Assembly: GCA_964017065.1 (NCBI GenBank)
Contig: OZ024786.1
Location: forward strand, 13,135,469-13,199,468
From: Haliclona indistincta
Lineage: Eukaryota; Porifera; Demospongiae; Haplosclerida; Chalinidae
DNA length: 64,000 nt
Direction: 5' to 3'
Numbering within the stretch: position 1 is the stretch's first letter; each line of letters begins with the position of its first letter. The notes beneath the pieces were generated by a model, which was not told the DNA's origin, ran no database searches, and saw only the letters and a list, made by a program, of their open reading frames with translations. Shown here piece by piece: positions 11,567 through 22,149 of the stretch. Both the position numbers and the translations under genes were made by a program.

Positions 11567-11935
11567 GCAGATCATAGCAACAGTGCTATGGAAGCACAGG
11601 CTATAGTGGCAGCTATCCAGCAGCAGCAGATCATAGCAACAGTGCTATGGAAGCAAAGGCTAGTGACAGCTATCCAGCAGCAGCAGATCATAGCAACAGT
11701 ACTATGAAAGCACAGGCTAGTGACAGCTATCCAGCAGCAGCAGCAGCAGCAGCAGATCATAGCAACAGTGCTATGGAAGCACAGGCTATAGTGGCAGCAA
11801 TCCAGCAGCAGCAGCTAGATCATAGCAACAGTGCCATGGAAGCACAGGCTAGTGGCAGCTATCCAGCAGCAGCAGATCATATAGCAACAGTGCTATGGAA
11901 GTGCAGGCTAGTAGCAGCTATCCAGCAACTGTACA
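11567..11935. repeat. Minisatellite, about six ~55-65 bp units
   Basis: Units contain ATCATAGCAACAGTGCTATG, then GAAGCACAGGCTAGTGGCAGC and a variable (CAG)n run. A diverged single unit also occurs in the relic blocks near 36250, 38760, 41790 and 44290, placing the ancestor of this unit in the 3' part of the Helitron-like element. The open frames across it are a product of the repeat period. Confidence 0.75.
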
Positions 11936-12335
11936 AGCTGTTGTACAAAAGTTGTATTGAAGCCAAACAGAATAATGCTCAAGTGTAGCTGGGCGTGACT
12001 TAACTGCTCTGCTCGCTCCGGCTCACCTGTCGAGCAGCTAAGTGAACTCAAACACGCTTTCGCTCGCTAGTTTCACTGCTGCCAATGGAGTCGCGCGAGC
12101 TGTACTATCACAGATCAAGCCTTCAAGTTGCACTGTAGCCATCTGTAGACAGTTTTGTCTATGAAGTAGGCCCGAGCGCTCAAGACGGCTGTTTAGGTTA
12201 GCAAATCACGCCATAACTTCAAAACAAAGGCTTTAATAGCAAATCTGTCAAATTTGATTTTCATACACTATCGAGATCTACCTGTATTGCAAGTTTCAGC
12301 GCTTAGTAGCAAGCGGTTGCTGAGATACGCATTGC

Positions 12336-12337
<2 letters not shown>

Positions 12338-12382
<45 letters not shown>
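12338..12382. repeat. (CA)n microsatellite
   Basis: About 22 CA dinucleotides beside the 5' hairpin of Helitron-like copy A, the position where every other copy carries a different microsatellite. Confidence 0.95.
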
Positions 12383-12386
<4 letters not shown>

Positions 12387-12539
12387 AACAGACTACTGTA
12401 TGCCTCGTGGCTCCGCCCACACCTCGGCATAACTATTGTGGTTTGTTCTGCTGAACTATAGCAAAGCCTTGCCTTGTATCCAATTAGGAATCAAAATGTA
12501 TTAGGCTATATGCCTCTGTGGGCGGCACCTTTGATCTTA

Positions 12540-13330
12540 TGGTCACCTGAACTACAATTGGAGATATTTGTGGCATAAGTTCCAGGACTATAATTAAGAA
12601 CTAAATCAATTGTAGATATTCTAGGCATTTCAGTGACGAGGTGCCAAAAATGGAGGCGGCGAATTTTTAGAAGATTCATTAGTGCCTGTGCTTTTTTTAC
12701 TTCAGAATGGTATCATTCTAATATTAATTCTTGGGAGCATTGCACATGTGACATAGCAAGATCTCATGATTCATGATAAATCATGAACACCTGCCTGGCT
12801 GTGTTGTTGAGATATGCTACCGTATTTCTTCTAAAGATTCGGCACCCCTTATTTTTCGGCTCTTTGTCGCTGAAATGCGTAGAAAACCTCTAAATTTCTT
12901 CAAGCGCTTTGGTTATTTGTCACAGTAAGCCAACAGCCCGATGTGAATAGTCCTGTACCTCATGGAAAAGAGCTGTAGACGCGTTCTCGTTCAAACACGC
13001 GCTCGTCGTCACACCTCCAATTATTCGGCGCTTCTGGAACTTCTGCCACAATTACCTCCAAATATTGGGCAAGCAAATCTGAAATTATTTATTTTGCGCC
13101 GAATTTTTAGAAGAAATACGGTAGTAATAATTATTATTGATTCAATTATCATGAAAAGAGAATTTATCACAATGCAATAAATTCAATCAGCATTCAGCAA
13201 GAATGCACTTCCCACTGGATAATTTAATTTAATCTGCTGATTCGGCTTCTTATAAGATCTGCAGCAGACTGTTAATCTCAAGCTATTGGTCTATTAGTCT
13301 GCAGCAGACTGTAAGCAATGATTAGTAACT
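12540..13330. repeat. Duplicated intergenic segment (partner at about 16310-16800)
   Basis: Similar sequence precedes array copies 2 and 3: CCAAAAATGGAGG, GGCGAATTTTTAGAAGATTC, ATTAGTGCCTGTGCT, GGTATCATTC and the CAGCATTCAG/CTTCCCACTGGATAATTT blocks occur in order in both. It marks a duplication including both gene and spacer. The partner lacks the MITE at 12820-13121 and so provides the empty site. Confidence 0.7.
12820..13121. mobile_element. TA-flanked MITE (mariner-like), 302 bp
   Basis: Terminal inverted repeats CCGTATTTCTTCTAAA and (reverse complement) TTTTTAGAAGAAATACGG, each followed by GATTCGGC / GCGCCGAA. TA is duplicated at 12818-12819 and 13122-13123. The paralogous segment at about 16615 has a single TA in GATATGCTAGT, giving a direct empty site. 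A TA target fits Tc1/mariner-type non-autonomous elements. Confidence 0.8.
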
Positions 13331-13517
13331 CTACTACATACAGTGCCATGGAGATGCAATGTATTAACCAAACATGTTCGAATGCAAATGTGCATGAACG
13401 CATTCAAACTTAAGTCTATAACGTCTCACTCTTACGTGCAAGTAGACTTACAACAACTCAACTACTATACAGTATACAGTGATTATGAGTGCGTACTAAA
13501 GTATTTCAGTTCGGAAT

Positions 13518-14642
13518 CTAAATGATTTCTTTATTTTCTTCATCAATGTTGACCGATTCAAGAGGAAGTTCATTCACCTGTTCATCTGGTTCAGGATGCA
13601 AGTGTTGGTAGAGAGCACGAGGAAGAAGTTTCTCTTGTCGTATCTTTGACAGACAGCGATACACCAGCAGCAGTACTATCACAGTGATGATCGCTATCAG
13701 CACAAGAACCTTCAACACTATTATCACTATAGTTACATTTAGTCCAACATAACAAACAAGTGGAATGTTGTCATTAGCCAGCAAGTACGTACCAAAAGCA
13801 GCCAAAGCAACAATTGCGCCAAGATTCGAAGCAACACAGCTGATGTTGACATTGCAGTTTCTATAATATTGGATATTCATTGTGTAGTACACAACAATTG
13901 TGTACAGAAGGACGAACAAGGCCCATAGCACCCATGCTCCCATCACTACACTTGATGTGCAAACTGATGGTGAAGATTGAATAAATGAACGAAACATGAC
14001 GATGTACAATGCGTCGAATTCTACCAGCAATGTCAAAGATTCAGCAGCAAGAATCCACTCTGGTACCAACTGGAGTTTGGCTTCTGTGGTTTGATGTTCT
14101 TTAACTAGATTAGACTGGTAGTACTTGGATATGAAGAACGGAATAAACCGATACAACACCACTACCATGCCTAGTAGAAAAGGTTGGATTACTTGTAGTC
14201 TTTGCCGACACGATTCATCGCATAAAAATTGTTCAAAAAGTGAATAAAATAGGAGTAATATCGGTAAGTGTTTGCCCACATAGTACATTAGTCCACCGAC
14301 AAAGTATGCTATATCGACTAACCAGATCGCCTTCAAGCACTTACAGTCTTTTCTCACATTACGAGTCACGATGTAAACAATTGATGTGATTAAATAGGCA
14401 ATTCCGAAAAGAGCGAAAACAGTCAAACTCGCAATATAGGAAGCATTTAGTGACTGTGTGTTCGCAGGAAGTTGTATAAACTGACGAATGATGGAAAATA
14501 CCAGTGAGTAGACAAGATTCCACAGTAGGACTATCAGATTGATGTAGCTGCTCTTGAATGTCTGTGGCTGAATCTTGAGTACCTACATACAATACTAACA
14601 ATAATAACTTTTTACAAAAAGCAGTAGTCTGTGACTTACCAT
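13518..14642 (-). CDS. Array copy 2: multi-pass membrane protein, intact (~355 aa)
   Basis: Exon 1 contributes only ATG (14640-14642); intron 14583-14639 has a GTAAGT donor and TGTAG acceptor; exon 2 runs 14582-13518. The triplet before the exon 2 start is TAG, so an unspliced start inside exon 2 is impossible, which supports the ATG-only exon. The outer loop between predicted TM3 and TM4 is extended and has two cysteines (FLCDESC), a feature shared only with copy 5. Tail: SKIRQEKLLPRALYQHLHPEPDEQ then NELPLESVNIDEENKEII. Longest member of the array. Function unknown. Confidence 0.82.
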
Positions 14643-15129
14643 AATTGTAGACTCTTCACAGCTAGCTAATGTGAAATGTGAACTAACAACTGTTGACTGC
14701 TTTAATACAGTCAGAATGCATCATGTGAATTTTAAAATGCAATGATCTGATTGGTCATTAGTATTGTTGTATCAGCTATCAATAAAAGAGTAGGATGAAA
14801 TTTTGAAACATGACCCTAATGTTGTTTGAAGGCAACACCTGTGACCTTGTAACTGTAAGTTCATTGTTGCAATTGTCATAACTGTTATTGTGCTTAGGTT
14901 ATGAATTTGTTGTAGGACAAATAATTGACCTTTACCTAAGGTTTAAGGAAATTCATTGAGAAATGATGTCTCCCACCAGTGACAGCAAGTGACGTCATTA
15001 TCTGCTCAGAGCTATGATGATGTAACACTCTGTCTTTGCCACTCGCCATGCTATTTGTTTAAAAGCAACAAGGAGCTTACCTTAACTGTGTGAAGAAATG
15101 TGCTCAACATTAAACCATGGCTACTGTAT
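14643..15129. other. Spacer upstream of array copy 2
   Basis: Probable promoter side of copy 2. No coding sequence, clear core promoter motif or repeat recognised. Confidence 0.4.
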
Positions 15130-15702
15130 CTAATGAACGGATTTCACGAACCCTCGGCGTTTGAGCACCGTTGCAAACATTGTAGAGTTAGCTCCTTAGT
15201 TATGGTTTGCAGAAAGAGCTTTGCAGCTAAAGCTAACCTGTTTGCTATTGAAACTGCACTGCTAACCAGAAGACAGCAAAGTGCTGACCACAACCGAGAC
15301 AAGGTGTGTCAAGTGGGCGTGACCGTGAACACTGAGTAGGTAGCCATTGCTCTTCGCTTTGATAGGCTTTTTCTTAAGATGTCTACGCACCCCCAGAGCT
15401 GTCCTACAGTATAGATGGAATCTACAAGTACCTAGGTAGTCAACTATGGGCGCTTTTGTCGTCAGAGAGGTGAAAGACGGCCGTCAAGGTGAGCCAGCCA
15501 TACATAACTCGAGAACGAAAGCACTTTAGCAAAATCCACGAGTCAGATTGCAAGCCATTGTCATACTAAGCCTGTTCATACCTTTACCGAGTTTCAGAAG
15601 TGAGCGATGGTCTCTGCAGCTCGTTGGACAGACAGAATGAACGAATGATCGAACGAATGACAGAGCAAGTACCGTAACCCTCGCGCATGCGCCGAGGGTT
15701 AA
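15130..15702 (-). mobile_element. Second Helitron-like subfamily (hairpin AACCCTCG/CGAGGGTT)
   Basis: On the minus strand the element begins TTAACCCTCGGCGCATGCGC, folds AACCCTCG with CGAGGGTT, continues ACGGTAC and then a degenerate (GTTCATTC)n microsatellite: the same order as the main family but with a different stem. Near the other end CGCCGAGGGTT is the inverse of the 5' end, as in the main family. The 3' boundary (CATTAG at 15130) is a guess. No empty site available. Confidence 0.5.
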
Positions 15703-15904
15703 TCAAGGAGTAGTCTAGCTTACTCCAGGCTCCAGGCAGGCTACACAATATGTATAGTTACAGTTACTGAGCGTATGTTTAAGCTAGAGAGTGAAATGAG
15801 CTTGGCCTGTCCACACGTGCAATAAGGCTTCAAAATTCATGGAATAACTATTCCATGGAGGCAGCCTCTGTAGTTCCAGGAAGATGTAAAACCTGAAAGT
15901 ACCA

Positions 15905-15990
15905 GTGTGTGAGCAAGACTCCAAAAAGAGCTATCAGCTTGATGTAGCTGCTCTTGAAGATCTGTGAATGAATCTTGAGTACCTGCACAT
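15905..15990 (-). pseudogene. Relic of array-family exon 2 start
   Basis: Carries the degenerate complement of the AAGATTCA.CCACAGA...AGCAGCTACATCAAGCTGATAGC region that opens exon 2 in every copy. The rest of the gene is missing. Confidence 0.7.
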
Positions 15991-17106
15991 GTTGCTTACA
16001 GATCCGATGTTTCCATAACATTTACTTTTCCTTTTAGACTTCCACAGCTATTGACTGGATGATGTCACAGTAAACACAGCTCTGTCAGAAGTTATGATAT
16101 GCAACTGTGAACACTGCCCATTGAACAGCTTTTGGTCATTTGCTACTCACAAGTTTAGCTGTACACAGAGATGATTGTTATTACTGCAGTTATCGCGTAC
16201 TGCTGAGGTGCCATGGGTTAAATTACACATATCAGGCTAGCAAATACATTATCATCGCACGGTTTTGCTATTTGACGGAAAATACTCGTATTGCCCATGG
16301 TATACGACACTGAGCGGCACACTTGATGTTACGGTTGCCTGATTGGAGATAATTGTGGGAGAAGTTCCAAAAATATGTAAAGCACTAGTAGAAATTCTCA
16401 GTTTAGTATGCATTTTAGCGACAAAGTACCAAAAATGGAGGTGGCGAATTTTTAGAAGATTCATTAGTGCCTGTGCTATTTTTACTTCGGAATGGTATCA
16501 TTCCAATCATCTGTATTAATTGCATTGCACATGAGCATTGCACATGTGAAATAGTAAGAGCTTATGATTCATGATAAGTCATTAACACCCGCCTGGCTGT
16601 GTTGTTGTGATATGCTAGTCTAACTCACAGCATCATTAATACCATTGATGTAATTAGCATGAAAAGAGAAGTTATCACAATGCAATAAATTCAATCAGCA
16701 TTCAGTGACAAGAATCTGCACTTCCCACTGGATAATTTGATTTAATCTGCTGATTCAGCTTCATATAAGTCCTGCAGCAGACTGTTAGTCTCAAATTAAT
16801 TATTAGCTTAATTTAGTTGAGACTAACAGTTGAGGGGCCAAGATAAAAATTAAGTAATCAATCTCATAACAGTGAATATTATTGTGGATAAAAAATGAAC
16901 ACATCCACTAAGGATTGAACCCTAACATAGCCAATTTAATACCGATTGCAAGTCTTGGTTAACATCCACTGCACCAAAATAATGTTCAAAACTGAGGGGG
17001 ATATGTATAGCAACTACATTGACTACATACATTGCATGTGTGCACATGTGTGAGTACTAAAATTGTTATTTAATTCCAAATGGGGCACAATTATTGTGTC
17101 CTCTGT
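15991..17106. other. Spacer: duplicated segment, no gene
   Basis: Holds the partner (16310-16800) of the 12.5-13.3 kb segment and otherwise no gene. The sequence at 16810-17000 is AT-rich with no recognisable feature. Confidence 0.5.
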
Positions 17107-18225
17107 TCAGGGGTTTGCTAGTTGTATATAACGTTGTTTGAATCCAGAATTCGGTAGTTGCTCATTGTTGACAGGAAAGGGTTGTCTACTGTAGGATGTT
17201 TCAAGTGATAAATCATTACGTTCATGATGCAAGTGTTGGTAGAGAGCATGAGGAAGAATTTTCTCTTGCCGTGTCCTTGACAGGCAACGATACACCAGCA
17301 GTAGTACTATGACCGTGATGACCACTATCAGAACAAGAATCTTCATAAATATCGACTCCATTTGTTCAAAGCAGCTAGTCAGGGTTGAATTAGTTGTCAG
17401 TAAGTGCATGCCGAAGGTGATCAAAAGAGAGAGTGCACTGACGTTCGAAATGACGCAGTTTCTGTTAACACTGCAATTTCCACAATACTGAATATTGATT
17501 GTGTAGTACAGAATGAGCATGCCATGAGAACGAACAAGGCCCATAGCACCCATGCTGCTGTAATTTTCACACTTGAGTCGCAAAAATAAAATTAAGAGTA
17601 CCTGTAGCATTGTTTCCAAATGAATTAATCATGACAGAGTATACTCCTTCGAATTCCACCAGCAGTGTCAGAGATTCAGCAGCAAGAATCCACTCTGGTA
17701 CCAACTGGAGTTTGGCTTCTGTGGTTTGATGTTCTTTGGCTAGATTAGACTGGTAGTACTTGGATATGAAGAACGGAATAAACCGATAAATCATTATTGC
17801 TGTGCCTAGTAGACAGGGTTGTGCTATTTGCAACGTATTCTAATGAAAAATATCATGCTGGAACAGTTGATTCGGTGAGTTTGTCCCCGTATAGTAAAAT
17901 ATTCCAGCGATGTAGTATGCTATATCAACAAACCAAATTGCCTTTAAGCATTGACAGTCTTTCATTGAATTATTACGAAAAATGATATAAGCCAATACTG
18001 TTAGCATGTAGGCAACTCCAAAGATGCTGAAAATTGTAAGAATACCAACTACCGGAATATCTGAGATTGTTATCTTAAGAATTGCGAATAGCAGTGAGTA
18101 GACAAGGCTCCACAGCAGAGCTATCAGCTTGATGTAGCTGCTCTTGAATGTCTGTGGCTGAATCTTGAGTACCTGCATACAAACATCATGTTAAACTCTG
18201 CAGAGTAAGCAGACATGCTTGCCAT
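17107..18225 (-). pseudogene. Array copy 3: degenerate multi-pass membrane protein gene
   Basis: ATG at 18223-18225 is followed by GCAAGC (a GC-type donor); intron 18173-18222; exon 2 from 18172. Disruptions: an in-frame TAG in the TM3-TM4 loop (after QLFQHDIFH), a frameshift near 17580, and a second near 17520 where two bases of the LMYMLIL codons are missing. The invariant core (RFIPFFISKYYQSNLAKEHQ...) is intact. The C-terminal tail is unlike the others (SLETSYSRQPFPVNNEQLPN...). It is a pseudogene unless the assembly is wrong in three places. Confidence 0.8.
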
Positions 18226-18347
18226 TTTTGACAATGAGTTTCACCTCCACTGCTTATAGCTTCGAAAACACTCAATGATAGAGTAGCAACAACTGTGTGC
18301 TGTCTTAAATACGGTACCTTGCATCACTTGAATGCACTGATCTGTCA

Positions 18348-19687
18348 TTATGCCTCGGTGGGCGGAGCCACGAGGCATACAGTAGTTCGTTTGTGTATGT
18401 ATGTATGTATGTATGTATGTATGTATGTATCTGTCTGTCTGTCTGTCGGCAGGATTTCTCGTCGCTCGCTGAAAACTAAGCGCTGAAACGTGCAACACAA
18501 CCTAAAGTCGATATTTGCTTGAAAATGAATTGTAAGGATTTTGGTCATAAGGCTCTGTTCGTGAGTTATAGCGTGATTGCTTACCTCGCGATCGCCGGCT
18601 GGCGATCTAGTTGCTGATGTAACGACAAAATTGTCTATTGCTGGCTGCCTTACAGCTAGTGAGTTCGCCTTTACTTCAGAACAGCACGGCAGACTTGTAT
18701 ATGAAGCTGCGTCAAGTTCTAGAGTTATGGCGTATAGCTTTGCTTACCTCGCGATCGATGGCCGTTGCTGGCGATCTGGAGTTCTCCGTAGACAAAACTA
18801 TCCACAGTTGACTGCCTAGAAGCTTATAGGTTACATCGTAAGTCTAAAGAAATTGTGTAAGCAAGCAAGCTATCTCGCTCGTTGTACGTGCTGTGCCCTA
18901 GGCCCTGAACAATATAGACACGCCCAGTTGAATTAGTGGTCAGCACTGATTGGCTTCTGATTGCATAACTATTATACTGCATTGTGATTGCTGTACAGAA
19001 AGGTACAACAGCTGCAGTTTGTTGCTGTGTATGTTTGTAGCAGTATTCTCACAGCAATGAGTGCAGTAGCTAGTCTTGTTGCAGTATACTTTAACTTGTT
19101 TCTACTGCAGCTTACATTGCATGCTTTCATATGATACTGTTTTGATCCTTCCGTGGATCTACTGTATGCATATATACGTGCTGTCATAATTATGCATCTG
19201 CTAATTGAATGCCATACATGCTACATGTACTTGTGGTTGGCTTCTGATTGCATAACTATTGCTTTGTACAGAAGGTATAATAGCTGCAGTTTACTGTGTA
19301 TGTTTTTTTGATGTCTTAAGATCATGAACAGCTTTTCAAGTTAAAGTTGGATGACTCCTATGATTAACTTGCTAGCATTATAATTATCTTCTTTTCTCTA
19401 CTCCTTATATATCTCACTAGTATAATTATGTAAAATAATCCTTGCCATTATTGAATACCATGTCAGATTTAATGTCTCTCACATGAGGTGCAAAATTAAG
19501 CATGATAAAACAGTAACTTTAATTTGTGAACTTCGTAATGATTTTATAAGTTGTCAACCAGTAACACAGTGTTCAACTAGCAACAGCAGACTTTCATTAC
19601 TGCTTGTGTATTTCAGTTCAGCGTATTTAGTCAGACAGGCATGTATGCATAACATTCCACCGAGGCATAAGCACCTTCGGTGCCTAG
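18348..19687 (+). mobile_element. Helitron-like element copy B, complete, with empty-site evidence (1340 bp)
   Basis: Begins TTATGCCTCGGTGGGCGGAG and ends GCACCTTCGGTGCCTAG. The related locus at 22254-22285 reads CTGTCA|TTTGATTATTG with no insertion; here CTGTCA and TTTGATTATTG flank the element exactly, so it entered between A and T with no target duplication. That insertion mode, a 3' hairpin and a CTRR-type end (CTAG) are Helitron hallmarks. The 5' end is a palindromic hairpin followed by ACAGTA and a (GTAT)n(CTGT)n microsatellite (18396-18450). The 5' dinucleotide is TT rather than TC. No Rep/helicase is encoded, so it is non-autonomous. Confidence 0.85.
18396..18450. repeat. (ATGT)n/(CTGT)n microsatellite
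   Basis: Tetranucleotide repeat directly after the 5' hairpin of Helitron-like copy B. Confidence 0.95.
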
Positions 19688-20004
19688 TTTGATTATTGTT
19701 TCAGTTGTCTTGAATCAGTTGCTTCTTAAAGCCGCAGTCCAAACTCATTATGTTGTTGTGTCAACCGTGCATTGTAGCTTGTTTTGCTTCCACAAACAAA
19801 GCAATGACAGCAGGCCTCAGTGTGTTCCTTTTTACTTTCTGAAAATGAATGTGGGTTATTGTGACACAGAATGTTTTTCTTGTGGATATCAAAATATAGT
19901 CATAATGTCAGAGAATGTTAATTTATGCACTTGGCTAGCTAGATGCTGATGACAACGTTCTCTTATGCCCAGCTCTTCAGTATGTTTTTACAAGCTCATA
20001 ATTT

Positions 20005-20195
20005 TTATGCTTCGGTAGGCGGAGCCACAAGGCATACAGTAATCATGCTGTCTGTCCGTCCGTCCGTCTGTCTGTCACAAGCATTCTTAACGCTCACTAA
20101 CAACTAAGCAATGAAACTAGCACAATTTGTCTACCTTGATTGCTTTTGCTAGTCATCTGGACTTCTCTGAAACTGTTTCTAGTTGGCTGCCTATA
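20005..20195 (+). mobile_element. Helitron-like element 5' part (copy C, truncated)
   Basis: Begins TTATGCTTCGGTAGGCGGAG, keeps the hairpin and ACAGTAATC, then a (CTGT/CCGT)n microsatellite (20050-20078) and the internal CTGGACTTCTCTGAAAC and TTGGCTGCCTA blocks of the family. Similarity stops near 20195, where sequence of the array gene begins. No 3' hairpin found nearby. Confidence 0.65.
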
Positions 20196-20207
20196 CTATA
20201 ACCGATC

Positions 20208-20410
20208 TGTACCATAGCAGCAGATACACCAGCAGCAGTGCTATGGCAGTGATGACTACTGTCAGCACAAGAACATTCATTATTATTAGTACATTCATGT
20301 CAATGTACGGAAAGTACATTGGAGTAAGGAAGGTACTTATAACCATCAAGCACAATGATGCTAGGCTCACAGGACGCCAGTGAAGATCTTCTAACGGCAG
20401 CATACACTAA
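20208..20410 (-). pseudogene. Relic of array-gene last membrane segment
   Basis: The minus strand reads MNVLVLTVVITAIALLLVYLLL, the last membrane segment of the array protein, with a degenerate outer loop before it. It abuts the truncated Helitron-like element, so it is either captured or simply a nested insertion. A second small relic of the same segment lies at 20820-20880. Confidence 0.65.
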
Positions 20411-20819
20411 TCTCACAACATAGAAACTGAGTTATGACTGTCAGTACAGTGCATATAGCTCTCAGGCACCGCTCAAGCTTCGGGCACTCAAACATTTGTC
20501 AGTTGCTGCTGCCAAGCAATCACTTTCAGAAGGCAGAAGAGGTTTGGGATGATAAGCTTTGAACCGTTACAACATGCACGTGTGGACTCTTGACAAAATC
20601 TGCTCTGTCAAACATCTTCCTCACACTCTCTTTCGGCTTTCACGTAATGCTGTAACTATTTTAAAACTAAAGTTATACTCAACACGTTGTGCTAGCAAGA
20701 TACAAAAGTCTCTCTGCAGCAAGCCAAAGATATTCTCAGGGGCATGACAGATCATTTTTCGTTTTTTTTCTCAAGTTATACAAGTTACTGAGGATAAATT
20801 GTAACTTGACGTATGTACA
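20411..20819. other. Spacer, no gene recognised
   Basis: A 62-codon plus-strand open frame (20559-20747) has no recognisable features. Confidence 0.35.
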
Positions 20820-20880
20820 GTAGCAGCATACCAGCAACACCACTATGACAGTGATGACCACTATTAGCACAAAACCCTAG
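20820..20880 (-). pseudogene. Small relic of array-gene last membrane segment
   Basis: Degenerate complement of the VLIVVITVIVLLLVYRCL coding stretch (GACAGTGATGACCACTATTAGCAC on the plus strand). Confidence 0.6.
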
Positions 20881-21124
20881 TAAAATCTATACATCTATAC
20901 CCATCTTCACTATTTTGTCTCTCATTGCAGACGCATGGTGTCCCAAACTTTACCATTACTATGCTTAACTTTACATTACTATCCTTTTTTCATTAATTTT
21001 AATGACCTATTGCCATAAAAATTGTTTTGCACACAGTAAAACACACTGTTAATTCTCAACTACTCTACTGTACACAGCACATTGTGGTGGTATGGGCATT
21101 GAGTACATCCAAACGTAGTTCACT

Positions 21125-22149
21125 TTAAGGTGATAGGAATTCTTCCTCGCCATTGGTGATGAATTCCAATGGTTGTTCATCAGGTTCAGGATGTAAGTGT
21201 TGGTAAAGAGCGCGAGGAAGAAGTTTCTCTTGTCGTGTCTTTGACAGACAGCGATACTCCAGAAGCAGTATGATCACAGTGATGACCACCATCAGCACAA
21301 GAACCTTCAACCCTATCCGCGCAAATAGTAAATTTATTGTAGCATCACAACGAAGTGGAATGTCCAGCAAGTACATACCAAAAGCAGCCAGAGCAACAAT
21401 TGCGCCAAGATTCGAAGCAACACAGCTGATGTTAACATTGCAGTTTCTATAATATTGGACATTCATTGTGTAGTACACAACAATTGTGTACAGAAGGACG
21501 AACAAGGCCCATAGCACACATGCTGCTATCACTACACTTGATGTGCAAACTGCTACTGTACATTGAATAAATGAACGAAACATGACGATGTACATTGCAT
21601 CAAAGTCCACCAGCAGTGTCAAAGATTCAGCAGCAAGAATCCACTCTGGTACCAACTGGAGTTTGGCTTCTGTGGTTTGATGATCTTTGGCTAGATTAGA
21701 CTGGTAGTACTTGGATATGAAGAACGGAATAAACCGATAAATCAACACTACCATGCCTAGTAGAATAGGCTGTACTACTGGTATGGGCACGTTTCTGCCC
21801 ACATAGTACAATATTCCAGCAATGAAGTATGCTATATCGACTAACCAAACTACTTTCAAGCATTTACAGTCTTTCCACACATTACGGATCACGATGTAAA
21901 TAATTGATGTGATTAAATAGGCAAGTCCAAAAAGAACAAAACAGGTCAGATCCACAATGCCGTAAGCATGTGACTGTGATGTCAGTGAAGCTTGAATAAT
22001 GAGGGAATGTACCAGTGAGTAGACAAGGCTCCACAGTAGAGCTATCAGCTTGATGTAGCTGCTCTTGAATGTCTGTGGCTGAATCTTGAGTACCTACATA
22101 CAAACATAATAATGTTAAATTCTGCAGAGTAAGCAGACATGCTTGCCAT
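21125..22149 (-). CDS. Array copy 4: multi-pass membrane protein, intact (~323 aa), GC-AG first intron
   Basis: ATG at 22147-22149, intron 22094-22146 starting GCAAGC and ending TGTAG, exon 2 22093-21125. As in copy 2 the triplet before exon 2 is TAG, so splicing is needed to supply the start. The GC donor is shared with pseudogene copy 3, implying a common origin. The TM5-TM6 region (VMFRSFIQ...VCTSSVV) matches copy 2. Tail: SKTRQEKLLPRALYQHLHPEPDEQ then PLEFITNGEEEFLSP, shorter than in most copies. Confidence 0.8.

Larger units (their letters stand above)
11377..12432 (-). mobile_element. Helitron-like element copy A (reverse orientation)
   Basis: Read on the minus strand it begins TTATGCCGAGGTGTGGGCGG near 12432, forms the GGAGCCACGAGGCATACAGTA hairpin, then runs into a (GT/CA)n microsatellite. 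It ends near 11381 with the short hairpin GCACCTTTGGTGC. Its 3' subterminal segment CACCGAGGCAT is the inverse of the 5' end. The internal block near 12190-12300 (CAAATCACGCCATAAC and neighbours) is shared with the other copies. Boundaries come from similarity to the complete copy at 18348-19687; the 3' end lacks the CTAG seen there. The minisatellite at 11567-11935 lies inside it. Confidence 0.65.

Noticed and set aside
11647..11988. 113-codon open frame rich in Ala/Gln/Ser
   Set aside because: It is the translation of the CAG-containing minisatellite; near multiple-of-three units keep the frame open.
15100..15339. 79-codon plus-strand open frame
   Set aside because: Lies inside the second Helitron-like element and has no coding features.
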